64,000 nucleotides of DNA, taken from assembly GCA_963457665.1 (NCBI GenBank), contig OY735222.1:36680391-36744390 (forward strand). Direction: 5' to 3'. This document shows positions 23,725 through 36,389 of the stretch, one piece after another. Source of the DNA: Thysanoteuthis rhombus (taxonomy: Eukaryota > Mollusca > Cephalopoda > Oegopsida > Thysanoteuthidae). Under the pieces are notes generated by a model. The model was given only the letters and a program-made list of their open reading frames with translations, ran no database searches and was not told the origin of the DNA. The position numbers and the translations under genes were made by a program. The first letter of the stretch is position 1. Every line of letters starts with the position of its first letter.

Positions 23725-24125
23725 GATGATAAGATGAATATCAAGAAGACAAACCAACCTGTTTATCCTGTGGGTGAAAGCCGAGAGATCTGTGATTTTT
23801 TCCCCGTTGTCTGGTCTTTGTTACTGTTAGTATTTAGTAACTCAAATACTTTTAGTCAATGGGAAGATAGAGAAATAGAAGTGAATTAACTTTTTGTAGT
23901 AATACTGAATAGTTGAATTTCTCTCTAGACGTGTCAGTATTCAGGACACTCGGCAGTCACGACCTGCCTAGTCAAGAAGGATTCAAACTCTGTCTTGATT
24001 TTCCCCAAAGCACAACAAATCCTGGACGTTGACCTTGATACGTACTTCTGGACGAAGTTGACTGCAGGTCAACTAGTGTAGACGAGGACGGGAGTAGATC
24101 TAAAAATAGAACAGCCCTACCCCAT
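23725..24125 (-). repeat. 3' LTR of the gypsy-type element (left copy)
   Basis: Shared with the right copy in order: AAGACAAACCAACCT, GTCTGTTCCTTGTT-like text, AGTACTTTTAGT-like text, TAGTGAATAGTT-like text, TTTCTCTCTA, AGGACACTC, AAGGATTCAAACT, GGCAAATCCT-like text and CGTACTTCTGGAC. The outer boundaries are diverged and approximate. Confidence 0.7.
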
Positions 24126-26055
24126 AGTTTCTTTGGTGAGTTGCTTAGAGATATAGTCAATCAGGTCTTGCAGATCTGAGAAACATCTTTGTAGGAGGGT
24201 CATAGTTTGTTTTGGCCAAATGATTTCATCTTCAGGGGCAATCTGGGGAGTAGAACGTTGATCAGGTTCAAGGGGGTTCTCCTTAGTCGGGGGAGACCTT
24301 GTGATGATCTGATCATTGACGTTTGACCATCCGCCTTTTGTGAGCTGACATAGGACAGAGGACCTTTTGGTTTAGTTATTCAAGCAGGTATCCACTTAGG
24401 ACCTGGCACAGAGTTACACACAGCGATCGATGCATCAGATTGCAGATCAAGCATTCTAAGAGAAGAGTAGTTTCTCTTCTGATTTTCTTCTTATGCTATC
24501 AGCTACGTGGTCACTGGAACAATAAGTCAAGACGTCAGCGGAAATGACGCTCGAAAAGCATCTCTGCTGGTGATAAATCGGTAATTGCATATGGAGTAAT
24601 CCGATACCCGAAGAGGAATTTGTTCAGTAGAATACTCCAAGGTTCTAAAGAACCATTCAAAACACCCTTGAATGTTCCCTCAGTCTAACAGTTAGTAGAT
24701 GGTTTATACACAGCGGGAGTGATGCGCCTAATGCCATTGTTCTTTTTAGCAATTCTCCAAACTTATTACTGGTGACGCAAAGACCATTGTCAGACACAAT
24801 GGAAACGGGGGAAAACCGTTAGACAAACACTATGACGCTGGTTTTTAATAGTTTCTTTAGCATCTTTGGGGAAATGTCTCTCCACTTTGTGTGTGCGTCC
24901 AGGACACCCCAGAAGTGTTTGTCTTGCACAGGTCCAGAATATTCCACATGCAAGCGATGCCAGGATTTTCTATGCCATTCCCAAGGATAGATTTTTGCAA
25001 TGCTCCAGGCATCGGGGAAAAAAGTATTCCAGGTTTCTTTCCAAATCTGGTCATCTAATGTTGGTGCGTGCTAACTCCTTCATTCGGGATACACCGATAT
25101 GCCCCGACCTCCATGAAATTCAGCAAGTAAAGTTTAAGTATCTCCCTGTAACCCAACAGTAGATGACCATTTTGAGTGGAAATCTCACTTCACAATATTT
25201 GGACACTTCGGAAAGAACAGTCTGTTGTTCAGGTACGTGCCCTTATTCCAACTGCAGTCACGAAAGAACTGTTCCAAAATAGACTAAATTGGTCCATTCA
25301 GCGGGAATATGAATATTTTCAGCAGTTACAGGAGGAGGCAACCTGTTGAGTGCATCTGTAGTACCTAGGATTGAAACAGAATGATGAACTAGCATAAATT
25401 TATAAGTCTGAAGAACCAACGACCAACAAGCCTAAGAAGTGGCTTATGGTCCGTGACCAAAATAGATAAAACTGACCCCACTGGTGGTTGTGAAAATTTC
25501 AGGGCAAAAACAATAGCCAGGGCCCCCTATTCAAGTTATGAGTAATTTCTTACAGTTGTAGTTGATATTCTACAAGCAAAAGTAATGGAACATTCCTGAC
25601 CATTTATCTTATGGCTGAACACTCTACCTGTTGGCCACACGAGTGATTGCCACGAGTGGGACAGAATGTTCTAATGCCTTAGAGCACAGCAGCAAAACGC
25701 AAGAATCTTCGAAGGCTTGTCTTGATCTGTATCCCACTTCTATGGAATATAATCTCTCGAAAGTCTCTTGAGAAGTTCTAGAACATAGGATGTTTGAGGC
25801 TGAAACCGTCAATAAAAATCAAGCTTACTAAGGTATGATTGGAGTTGTTAAATGTTGGTGGGTGCCAGGGCTTCGACTATGGCCTTGACCTTGTATTTCC
25901 TATAATGTATACCATTGTCGTTAATTTGATAACCTAGGTATGCAACCTCGTTTACTTTGAGTGTACATTTATCCGTACCCAATTCTAGCCCAGCGCCCCT
26001 GAACTTCGTAAGGACGAGTTTCAGCCTTTGAAAGTGTTATAGCTCCGTCAGTGTA

Positions 26056-26529
26056 TGTTACGACGTCGCCAATATGTTATGGCTTGGGCTTCGAAGAAGT
26101 AAGCAGACCAAGTCTAGAATAAATGTTATTAGGAGGAAGACAAACCAACCTCTTTCTCTTGCAGGTAAATGCCTGGAGGTTGGTGGATTTCTTCCTGGTG
26201 TCTGTTCCTTGTTGTATTTAGTTTAGTAACCTTAGTACTTTTAGTTAATAAGATGACGGAAGAGAAATACAATAGAAGTGAAGTAGGTTTTTAGTAGAAA
26301 TAGTGAATAGTTAACTTTCTCTCTAAACGCGTCAGTAGTTAGGACACTCTGTAGATGCGGCCTGCTAGGTCGACAAGGATTCAAACTTCATCTGGAATTG
26401 CCTAAAAGCGCGGCAAATCCTTGACGCTGACCCAGACACGTACTTCTGGACAAGGCTCAACTAGTCTTGACAAACACAGGAGCGTACTAAAAAAGAACAA
26501 GTACCTCTTGTTGCCAAACGGTTATAACA
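26056..26529 (-). repeat. 5' LTR of the gypsy-type element (right copy)
   Basis: Bounded on the + strand by TGTTACGACG at 26056 and GGTTATAACA ending at 26529, which gives the short inverted TGTTA...TAACA ends expected for an LTR. The interior matches the left copy at many ordered words. The target duplication was not confirmed. Confidence 0.65.
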
Positions 26530-27590
26530 GTTGGCTTTCACAAAAGTACCATATCTCGAGCTGCAAAAAAATATGAGGAATTCAATTCAAGACCTGAGAA
26601 TTTGGACTCAAAAGATCGGTGTGCCAGTGACTCACCATCGACCAGCCATTGTATAAATTGCTATGTTTGCAAAAGCGGTTATGACCGTGGTTTCAGCTAA
26701 GCTGAACTTCGGGCAGTTGTGTGTTCTGGTTGGACAAAGCCAGCAGCCATTATTCTAAACAGCGAGTCAATTGGAAAATAGAAATTCATGAAATCATGGC
26801 GAAGACGAAAGACGTTTTTTTTTCTCTGTGCGAAAACTCTATAAATTATCCTTTCGTAGGTTTGATCACATAAATAAACCATAAATACTAGTCGACAAGG
26901 TTTCGTTTCAATTAAATAGTTAATGCGTATACTTTTCGAGATACTGACCTTTCCATCTTGTTTCAGAATTTACATCCCATTTGTTAAAATCTTTTTAATC
27001 CTATTGTTCCTTATTTCCTCATAAGCTCCCCCTTCTCATGTTCAGTGACAAACTAGCAGGGATACCAGTCCAAAATGACGGGGTTATTTATGTATGGATC
27101 GGCAATACGAAGTATGGAGCTTTTTTTTTTTTCAGGTACTTTATTTGTAATGATTCAAATATCAAGCTGTTTTAAAGGTTGATCGGACATAAAGCCCAAA
27201 GGATTTCAATGACGTAATCTTCATTGTTATGTCATATTAGGAAGGTAAATTACCCAAAGAGATCTATGCGCAAACAAATACAAGAAATTAGCGTATACGG
27301 CTATATGTTTAAAATGTTCAACTCAGTCTCGTTAGGATAAGGGAGTTTATACACAGTTGATATAAGCAGCCGGTCACACAAATATCACGTCGAACTAAAC
27401 ATCATAAATACTCAATAAAGAAATGACAAAGAACGACACCTGTCCAGCGGCACTATGTTACCAACTGGAATAATTTCATGCTTTCCTCTTTGGAAATTGT
27501 CTGATAGCCATTTTTCGAAAATTGCCTGTCGCTGATGCACATACACACCGCACCCCAACCAAACGGCCCCTGTGTTACGTGAATAAGTGT
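26530..27590. other. Non-coding stretch, no feature recognised
   Basis: On the + strand near 26535-26580 a reading HKSTISRAAKKY resembles a helix-turn-helix word, but nothing around it supports a transposase. Otherwise no gene-like signal. Confidence 0.3.
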
Positions 27591-27739
27591 TGAATAACGA
27601 AAATGTCCAGTGCCTCTTCTCCTGTCAAGCTTCAGGCCATTTCTTGCTCATTTATTAAAACTGTTTCTTCGTTGCGTCAAACGTTGTTGAGACGAATTGT
27701 TCAGCTAGGCGAACCACACGTCCTTTTTCTTTTCTCATT

Positions 27740-28000
27740 CCGTCTCTCTCTCTGTCTCTCTGTCTCTCTCTCTGTGTCTCTGTCTCTCTCTCTTGAAACC
27801 TTTATTAATCGGTGACCAAATTTGTTCGTCTTTTCTCTCGTTCGTATGATAATAAGTCTGTTCCTATACATCTATCTATTACTCTCAGTCTGTTCATATC
27901 TATCTATCTATCTATCTATCTATCTCAGTCTGTTCATATCTATCTATCTATCTATCTATCTATCTCAGTCTGTTCATATCTATCTATCTATCTATCTATG
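27740..28000. repeat. (TC)n and (TATC)n tandem repeat block
   Basis: TCTCTCTG-rich DNA at 27740-27795 is followed by tandem units that start CTCAGTCTGTTCATATC and continue as (TATC)n. Three such units lie between about 27885 and 28000. Confidence 0.9.
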
Positions 28001-28009
28001 CTTGCTGCA

Positions 28010-29460
28010 GTACCCGCCTACAAAAAAGGACTAAATTTTAATTTTGTAAAAAGAGTTTACCTCTTCTTTTGGCTCTTAAAAGGAGGAAATCTCCCTTCAC
28101 TTTCGACACCTTGAAGAGAGGAAAAGTCTCCCTTCATTTTTGACCTCTTTGCGTGATAAAAAGTCCCCCTTAACTATGTATTATTTATCGCTTTGACTCC
28201 GGGTATAGCAAAGCCGTCCATTCTTGGGCATTACATGTCTTGTCTACCATTGTCTCCTGGAAGTCATCATCCTTTTTCAAGTATCTGGGTCCTTTTTTTC
28301 TTGGCAGAGTTGTTCTCCCCTTATCTGATTAATTATTCGAAAAAAAAACCCCCAATAATTCCTTTATTTGCGGGAATGTTGATGTCTTGTCTTAAGATGT
28401 TGTCCAGTAATTTCTATCTAGCATACATTGGGGAGACCTCTCCGTGGAAGACATTTAGTTTGTCTTCTTCTGTGTTGGTTCAATCCCAAGTACTGCTGTT
28501 GTAAATCAGGGTTGGTTTGACGAGGGTTTTTATATAATTTCAGTCTTATATTTAGTTTCATTCGGTCTCGTCTGATCCATATTGAAGCTAAAAAAATTAT
28601 ATAAACGTATGAAATAAGAAGATATGAGCACATGTATGTTGAACGTAAGTTCTTCCTTAGTATCATAGTTGCATTGTAAATAGAACCCCTTCTTTAAAAG
28701 CCTTCATATTATTTTCTCAAAACTATCAAAATATCTCCCCTAGGTTCATAGAATATGCATGCTAAATTTGATTGGACTGCGCCCATGTTTATGTGGTTTC
28801 AATCCAGTTAATCTTTTTTTTTTTCGCTTCTTTTTATTTTCACATTAACTCTCTTCATATTAAGGGTTATCTCTTTCTTTCTTTCGTTCGTTCTTTCTTC
28901 CATCTCTCCCTTTCTTTCTTTCCGCCTCAATTATTTTGTCTCTTTCTATGTATGTCTTCTCTATTAAGATTTATCTTTTACTCCTTCTCCCGAACTTTTT
29001 CTTATTTCTTTTCCCCAGTTATTCTGATACCAATATCTCTCTTCTTCTCTTTCCTGCTCTTTATTTGTTCCCCTTCTCTCTTTCTCTCTCCCTTACCCCT
29101 CTCTCTGATCATCTGAATTTCGGACTTTTTCTTGGTTCACTGCTCTCTAATTATCTCAATGGCTGCGCACAGTAAACTCGAGTTGTAATGACCCTCGCTC
29201 TAACAGCACTTGATAATAACACACGCGTTCTAACGGCATGCAAAACTATCGCCAGAGATTAGGTGTTTTTGTCTGCAGACCTGTAACCCGTGTATGGGGC
29301 TTTAGACTGTGAAAGGGTAAAATAAACCCATTTTATGATTAATGTTAGGTTTCTCACTATTAATTCACTTCATGTAAGATCTACCCGTTATATTATAACG
29401 GCACACTTTTTCTGTTTAACCACCCCCCAGGATGCCGTAATAACGGGAGCCTACTGTCGA
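28010..29460. other. Pyrimidine-rich non-coding DNA
   Basis: Short related lines with AAAGTCTCCCTTCA-type text recur at 28080-28170. From about 28800 to 29110 the + strand is strongly T/C-rich. Open frames here reflect that composition and carry no domain. Confidence 0.5.
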
Positions 29461-29461
29461 C

Positions 29462-29462
<1 letters not shown>

Positions 29463-29497
<35 letters not shown>

Positions 29498-29720
29498 GTG
29501 CCCTTCGCTCAATCTATCATTTTTCTCTCTCTCTTTTTCTCTTCTGCTCTCTCTCTCTCTTTAGTGCCCTTCCCTCAATCTATCATTTTTCTCTCTCTCT
29601 TTTTCTCTTCTGCTCTCTCTCCCTCTTTAGTGCCCTTCCCTCAATCTATCATTTTTCTCTCTCTCTTTTTCTCTTCTGCTCTCTCTCTCTCTCCTCCCCT
29701 CTCTCTCTCTCTCGTCGTAG
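29463..29720. repeat. 66-bp minisatellite, three units, inside (TC)n
   Basis: Units begin at 29496, 29562 and 29628 with TAGTGCCCTTC and continue CAATCTATCATTTTTCTCTC. Because 66 is a multiple of 3, a long open frame runs through the block (29335-29877). That frame is a by-product of the repeat. Confidence 0.9.
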
Positions 29721-30059
29721 AATTCATTTCCTTTGTCTTCACTTTTCCAGGAAGGGTCCAAAGAGACATGTGCGTGCCTTTCACATAATTCACACCTCCG
29801 TTTCTATGGAGATAACGAAACAGGCTTCACGCCTGTGTCACCTCGTGCTTTATGACGCAGGAGACAAACGAAGGTGATGGCCGGTCGGTATGGACTCAAC
29901 GGACGTCAGGGCCAGGATGGACTGCAAAAGGGAATGGAAAGTTAACTGCCCTCTCTTATCGTCCGGTGTCCGTGCTGCTTAATAAATATCTGATAAGACC
30001 GTCTTAGTTATTCAACTTACTCTTCCTGTCGAACACACTTTCTTTTTTTGAAATTCCCA

Positions 30060-30223
30060 ATCCTTCTTCTCTTTCGCTCGCTTCAAAACTCTCTTTCTTC
30101 CCTCCACGCTGTCATATCTTCACTTACTTTTTCATCTTTTTCTCCTTCTATCTCGTTTCAATGTTTTATTTGTTCGCTTTCTTATTCTCTTCTTTAAAAT
30201 CAGTCTAGTGCAGCTGATATTTG

Positions 30224-30262
<39 letters not shown>

Positions 30263-30480
30263 TTTTTCCCTTCTTTCTTCCTTACCCCTGCTTTCCTTTC
30301 CTTCTTACTTCATTTCTTCCTTCTCCCCTGCTTTCCTTTCCTTCTTACTTCATTTCTTTCTTTCTACCAATTGGACCGTTTTTTATCCTTCACCAGTTCT
30401 CTCTCATTCGTTAACACACTTTCTTTCCTTCATTTTCCCGAATCTTCTTCACCTTCTTTCATTTTCCTGTAATCTTTCCA
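30060..30480. repeat. (TTTC)n and C/T-rich tandem block
   Basis: A (CTTT)n run at about 30222-30262 is followed by two copies of CTGCTTTCCTTTCCTTCTTA plus CTTCATTTCTT near 30288 and 30329. Purely compositional. Confidence 0.85.
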
Positions 30481-30664
30481 TCTGTCATATAAATAGCCAG
30501 TTGCGTAACGATCAGTATTCGGAAGGATAGCAAAAGGGGTGTATAAAAAGATGTCGCGGACTAGGGGCTCGGGGGGGGGGTAGGTTGTGCGTGATTAAAG
30601 GACAGGAGTTGGCAGCCCCATAGCATCAGACGAGCACTCTACCCACCGATCACAATCCATCACC

Positions 30665-30885
30665 CCCACCGCCATCATCATCATCATCCATTGACATCTT
30701 CGTCTCTAGGCCTTTTTATTTGTTTTTTTCGCATCATCGTCATCATCATCATCGTCTTTCGAAAAAATCCTCGTTGTCTCCATTTTTTCCTGCATCATCA
30801 CTTTCGTTCTCACCTCCTTCATCATCACCATGGATTCTCAATCAACACCTTCATCATCATTGTTGTCGTCAATAACAACACTGTC

Positions 30886-30930
<45 letters not shown>

Positions 30931-31110
30931 TTCCACTATTAGGTAACACAACTATATCCTCCATCATCATCATCATCATCATCGTCAACACCACCTTGAC
31001 CATTTTCATGCAAATCAAAGTCAACACAGCTACATCATCCATCATCATCATACTCTTAATCAACAGAACTATGTCCTTCACATTCATCATCATCATCATC
31101 ATCTTAAAAA
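30665..31110. repeat. (ATC)n-rich block
   Basis: Several CATCATCAT runs (30675-30690, 30730-30752, 30886-30930, 30962-30984, 31035-31050, 31084-31103) are separated by related ATCAACAC text. Frames rich in Ile or Met here are repeat artefacts. Confidence 0.9.
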
Positions 31111-31189
31111 CCATTATTTCTCTAATAAGCACCTGGACAAGATGCAGCGAAGGTCAAATTTATAATTCCCTCCAGAACAATTAGGACTG

Positions 31190-32270
31190 AACAATATTGT
31201 CTAAAAAAAAGTTGAAGGTCAAGTTGAGAGAAATTGTTGATATTGCGTATCTAGGAAAGAACAACCTAACCCCCCCCCCACAAAAGCTACTTGTTCTGAA
31301 TCTCTCATCTACTTTCTTTACAGAACAACGAAATAGGATTTTTCTTTTCAGTCTTTTGCCTAAGAAGTAAAGCCTAATATCCCTTTTCTTTGAAATCTGT
31401 CATTGCCTGAGATCATAGTATAGTTTTTAACAGAAGAAATATCGATGACAATATTGAATTCTAGTTGAGTTCAATACGGGACAAATCTGTACTCGAATAA
31501 CAATTTTAGAACGTGTATTTCAAACAAAGAATTCATACCCCTTCCCTTGCAATATCAGTAAATGGACAATTTTATACCCGACGCTCATTTCTTCATTTAT
31601 TTACAGGCTTAAGATCCAAGGCCGCTTGTTTGCTACCGGGTAAAATGGGTATCGAGCAATTAGTTCAAAACAAATTATCTGTATGATTATCCAATTCTGT
31701 CAGGTATGAAACTGTCCATTTACTGATATTTCACACTGTCGGTATAAGGAACTACACAATTGTACCAAAGATCGTCAAATAGCGAAATGAGTAAAAATAA
31801 ATGCGTTTCGAACACCTCTCTTGTCATGAGAGCATTGTTAACTCAGCCAATAAGAGCAGAAATTGCACGGAAGGCTCATTTCTTTCTTTATTCACACAAT
31901 CTACGGCGCTTATTCTTTATTCATTTACACTATCTAAGACCGCTCGTTTGCCCCCGAGTGCAATTGGTGTCGAGCAATTTCTAATAAATTTATGATTATC
32001 TCCCCTTTCTTTGAATAAGAGAAGGGTTTTTTTTAGAGAGTTAAATATACTACCCCAAACAGTCCGAGATCACCGTTGAGCAACGAGTTTGTCATCCACT
32101 ATACATAGCTTGTATCCAGTGGAGAACATGAAATTATCAACCCGTTCTATCAATTTTGACTATTATCTATCTTAATTTGACTACTATTTATCTTTCATCT
32201 TAAGTTTTTAGTTGTTGTTTTTTCATCACAACTTAACTATCACTCTAGTGCAAACAGCGCGGTTTGGAAA
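31190..32270. other. Non-coding stretch with an internal duplication
   Basis: Words around 31580-31670 (CATTTCTTCATTTATT, GACGCTTGTTTGC-like text, GGTATCGAGCAATT) recur around 31876-31985 (CATTTCTTTCTTTATT, CGCTCGTTTGCCCC, GGTGTCGAGCAATT), so a diverged duplication about 300 bp apart is likely. No coding signal. Confidence 0.5.
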
Positions 32271-32277
32271 TGAATAA

Positions 32278-32365
32278 TAAGCTCCCGGTGAGATTCGATC
32301 TCATGTCCCTCTTGCCAGAGGGAAGCCTAGTTTACGCCTAGCTGCTATGCCACCCTAGCTAGAGA
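32278..32365 (-). repeat. tRNA-like SINE head or decayed tRNA
   Basis: On the minus strand, GGGTGGCATAGCAGCTAGG resembles a pol III A box and GAGATCGAATCTCAC resembles a B box and T arm. The acceptor stem ends pair poorly, so I treat it as a tRNA-derived repeat and not a functional tRNA gene. Confidence 0.45.
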
Positions 32366-32725
32366 AACTTTATGGTTCGCAAAAAGTTCAAATCTTACCT
32401 TTAAACCCTTTACTTTGAATCAAGATGAAGGGAAATAGTAGTCAAAATTAATACAATGGTCTACAATATTTCATCTAAAAATAAAAACGGATGATGAAAA
32501 ACTAACCTCTTTATTTGGTCATTTCATCCATTTTCTTCTGAAAATCCAAAGAAAAGCCGAATGTAACTAAACAAAACAACAGAAAAAAATACAAAAACAA
32601 AACACGGAAAGAAAGGGGATTAGTGAAAAGACGGAATTTTATTAAGAAAAATGTTCATAAAAAGAAAGATATGAAAAAATAGATTAAATTAAAAGAAAAA
32701 TGGTTATTCAAAAGCTAGCATCACA

Positions 32726-32727
<2 letters not shown>

Positions 32728-32787
<60 letters not shown>

Positions 32788-32826
32788 ATAGATAGATAGA
32801 TAGATAGATAGATATAGAGAGAGAGA
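32728..32826. repeat. (TA)n(GATA)n(GA)n compound microsatellite
   Basis: A TA run to about 32785, then GATAGATA to about 32812, then a short GA run. Confidence 0.95.
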
Positions 32827-33944
32827 TGAATAAACTGATCCAGTCATTTATGCATTGAATCTAATCTATATCTGATTGCATTCAACTCTAGCGCATCACA
32901 TATAGACGAGTCGATACAAAGTCGTCCATATTGGGTATTATTCGTGTATGACTGTGTATATGAGAGGCAGTTAAGATGGTTAGGTAACTATAGCCATAAA
33001 CGAACATGAATATGTCTGTGTACGTGTGTAAATACTTTTCGTTTCTGTCTGCTTCATGCACAAGGATTTTATGCATAATCCTCGCATGGAAAGAGAAACC
33101 AAGTTTGGAATCCAAGATTCCGGGAATAGGATGAAACGAAGAAGATGGTCGATGCCCCAATAATACAGAAATGCATGAGGGGACCAATAAGCCTGTAGCC
33201 TGACACGTAGCTATTTGCTGAATTGTGATCTGTATAATGCTCGCTTTATGTGATTAACCCATTTCACTGTAAGAATTGACAAGTGTAATAGGTATCTATT
33301 GCAAGACAGAAGTCCTTGTCCATTGGAAGATAATCCATGGCAAGTTATCCATAACAAGTTAAGAGCCCTGACACACCGAGAGAACTGAGTTGCTATCAAT
33401 TACAATAAAACATAAATGTTATTGAGTTAGCCATAGAATTGCAATGGCAGCGATTTCAGCCATTTATGTTTGATATTCATCATTAAATTGTGTTCATTGA
33501 CAAGGAACGAGGTTATGTAGGAAAATGGGTATTTGCTGAGTAAAATGAGTGACTTTTTCATCAGTATGCTGCAGACATCGATAAATATATATTCACATGC
33601 ACACACACACACACACACACACACGTGGACGTTGTTGATGTTCATGACAGTGTTCCGTATTCATGTCTAGAAAGAAAAAAACAAACAAAAAGTTTTCCAA
33701 TGCTGATTTTCTATCTATTCAACAACCGTAGCCATCAGAGATGGCGAAAGTATCAATATATTTCATAGGTGCGTGTGTTTGTAAGCATGTTTATGTGTTT
33801 GAGTATTCCAGCGTTCCTCACCATGCCGTTTTACCCCTTCTAAAAATATTTCCTTTGATTTCGGGGGGGGGGGGGAAATAAGCTCTACTGGCCTTTTAGG
33901 GGCCTTATTTTCTGGATGTTTCTAGATGTTTTTTTTTTTCACCC

Positions 33945-34270
33945 TATAATCATACTCAGCATGGAGAGATCACAAGAAAGCAGAGAATATTAGAAGGAAA
34001 ACAGAGATATCAAAGAATCCAATAAGAAGCTGAAATGCCAACGGGTTGGTCATGTAACAAGAATGTCAGACAACAGCTGGACATCACGACCCACAACCTG
34101 GATTCCCAGAGATCATATGCGAAACTGTGGCCGACAGAGAATAAGATGGCGTGACGAGCTAGACACGTTCAGGAAGTACTGGCTCCGTAACGCTCTCGAC
34201 AGAGAGGTCTGGCGAATCTTGGTGAAAATCAATGCCTAATGACAGACGCTAAAAAGCTGCTGATGATGAT
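33945..34270 (+). pseudogene. RTE-type LINE, 3' fragment (copy B)
   Basis: It encodes the C-terminal block only: a GHVTRMSDNSWTSRPTTWIP-like stretch, then IRWRDELDTFRKYWL and REVWRILVKINA. It matches the end of copy A and closes in CTGCTGATGATGATGACG, the GAT-rich LINE end. Strongly 5'-truncated. Confidence 0.75.
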
Positions 34271-35620
34271 GACGAAATCTTTTCCTGTGAAAAACGCAGT
34301 GATGTCATAAATAGAATTTATTCTGACCATATTCATTCTTCATAACTTCAAATTTTGACGCTACGGTTGCTCAAGTATTGATTCAGATGGCGTGTCTGTC
34401 TATCCGTCTATCTCTCTATTTATCCATCAATCTATCTCAGTCTGTTCTTTTCTATTTCATTCTCTTACAATCTATCTATCTTTCCCGGTTTGTTAGAGCC
34501 TGCCTACCTATCTATTTAAAATGATTCATAGGTGTCTAACAGCCAAGCCTGTTTCGCCCGACCTCCCCAACAATCTAATGTTTATCTCTCTTAATGTCTA
34601 CGTCTTGAGAGACAAGCGTATTTAACGTAATAGACAAACACTCAGAAGAAAAGCATAAAAAAGAACTAAAGCTTAATTTAATGGAATTAATTTCTTTCGC
34701 AGAGAAGAAATCATTTCCCATCTAGATTTTTCGACTCCTTCCTCCAGAAAATCTTAAACAGAAATCAAGCGTGCAAAAAAAAAAAAAAAAAAATCGAATC
34801 CAAGAAAACAAGAACAAAACACCTCAAAATTAATAAAGAAAAGATGTGAGGTCAGGCAAAAAAAAGTTCTTTCGAAATCTGTTTAGATAGCATAGGTAAA
34901 TACGCTGAGATTAAAAAAACAAAAATAGTTTTTAATCATTTTTGTTGTTCACCTAATTTTTCTTCTTGATTTGTATTTCATATTCCGTTTTTTTTTAAAT
35001 TTCTTTCTCCCTTTCTCCTTTCTCTCTTTCTCCCATTTTCTCTTTAAAAAAAAATCTGTTTATCTATTACACTTCATTTCGACATCTACGTTCCTCCTCT
35101 TTCCTCATCTTTTCTTTTCTTTTTCCCCATCTTTTCTTTTCCGACGTCTCGACGTTTCTCCCGCTCCATCAACCCTCTTTCTTTCTTCCTTCCTTCCTTT
35201 TTTTCCATTCTTTTTTCTTTTCTTCTTTCTTTCTTTCTTTCTTTTGCATTTTAACTTCTCCATTAAAAAAATGAAAGAAAACTTGAAATAGCGCAGAGTA
35301 AATGAAAGCAGAAAAGGAGTTCTTGGGGTGGGGGTGGGGGAGGAGGGAACCGAATCGAGGCTGGAGCTCAGTGCACAATCTACATACTCGATCGAAATTA
35401 GGCTAAAAAAACTATTCAAAAATATTCAAAAAATGTTTAAAGAAAAAGATCGATAAAGGAATGTCGAAAGACTTAAATAATCGATCCCCGCGCCCAAATG
35501 TCTTCGTCCAGGAATTACCAGGCGACAAAATGGACGGCCCTGAACTGGACCGAGCACTGAAACTATAGCGCCAAAAAGGCAGTACTGAACTGAGCTTATC
35601 TCCTTTAAGGCAGCTCACAG
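34271..35620. other. Non-coding, pyrimidine-rich stretch
   Basis: Contains TCTATCTATC-type tracts near 34400-34510 and a T/C-rich block at 34990-35250 with (TTTC)n. No domain was seen in frames on either strand. Confidence 0.45.
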
Positions 35621-35624
35621 TGTT

Positions 35625-36380
35625 TTGCAAGGGTATAACCTCCACGACCGCCAAAGAATGCAAGTTGAACTGAATAAAGAAAGCAAGAAAGTAGGCCTTC
35701 ATATGAACTTCAGTAAAACAAATGTCATGTATCACAAACACTTCGAGGACAAAAACACAACGTTTAGATTTGAAAATGCAGAACTCAAGAAAGTAGACCT
35801 CTACATGTACCTACGACAACAAATCTCCATGAAATCCTCAAAATAAGAAATCGAGCGAAGAATCACTCTCAGTTGGCAGACTTTCGGGTAGGGGAAGTCC
35901 GGTCTTCAAGAACAAGAAAATTCCATTAGTGCTAAAAAGAAGGGTATACAATCAATGCACCTTCCTTATAGTTAACTTTGGAGCTGAAACATGGAACTTA
36001 ACCAAAAGATTGACTCTCAAACTGAGAACTATGCAACGCACACAGGAGAGAATCAAAACATAGATAGATCACAAGATAGCTCAGTCTGTTAGAGAAAGAT
36101 CAGGAGTCAGAGATATCATACGAACTATTAGAAAAAAAAAACTCAAATGGCAATAGGTCGGTGATCTTGCAAGAATGTTAGACAACCGCTGGGCATTGCA
36201 ACTCTAAACGTAGATCCCCAGAGATCATATGCGAAAATATGACCGGTAAAATATGAGAACGCGTGACAAACTAGACATGTTCAGAAAACATTGACCAGGA
36301 AACGCCCATGATAGTGAGGTCTTACGAATTCTGTCCAACGATGGACGCTAAAAAGATGACGTTAATGATGATAATCTCCT
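35625..36380 (+). pseudogene. RTE-type LINE, 3' fragment (copy C)
   Basis: It encodes ELNKESKKVGLHMNFSKTN, then words matching copy A (YGAE-like and NLTKR-like), then a QSVRERSGVRD region and a decayed C-terminal block. It ends GATGACGTTAATGATGATAA. There are many frame breaks. It has an extra AMQRTQE-like segment that copy A lacks, so the copies come from separate insertions. Confidence 0.7.
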
Positions 36381-36389
36381 AAGTCACGC

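Larger units (their letters stand above)
23725..26529 (-). mobile_element. Ty3/gypsy-type LTR retrotransposon, deleted and decayed
   Basis: Two related direct repeats (about 23725-24125 and 26056-26529) flank a minus-strand pol remnant. Read from right to left, the interior gives a reverse-transcriptase tail with VAYLGYQIND (about 25915-25950), an RNase H/connection region ending in TDALNRLPPP (about 25330-25360, like the family's ADALSRLP), and an integrase core with HVEYSGP, LDAHTKW (about 24885-24950) and VSDNG (about 24785-24800). Stops and frameshifts occur throughout. Gag, protease, primer-binding site and the front of RT are absent: the RT tail lies almost against the 5' LTR, so a large internal deletion is likely. 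It is not functional. Confidence 0.8.

Noticed and set aside
26535..26640. Possible Tc1-type transposase start (HKSTISRAAKKY)
   Set aside because: Only one helix-turn-helix-like word; no following transposase motifs and no termini.
27885..28000. Regularly spaced CTCAGTCTGTTCATATC units as a CRISPR-like array
   Set aside because: The 'spacers' are themselves (TATC)n and identical between units, so it is a minisatellite. Eukaryotic context also argues against it.
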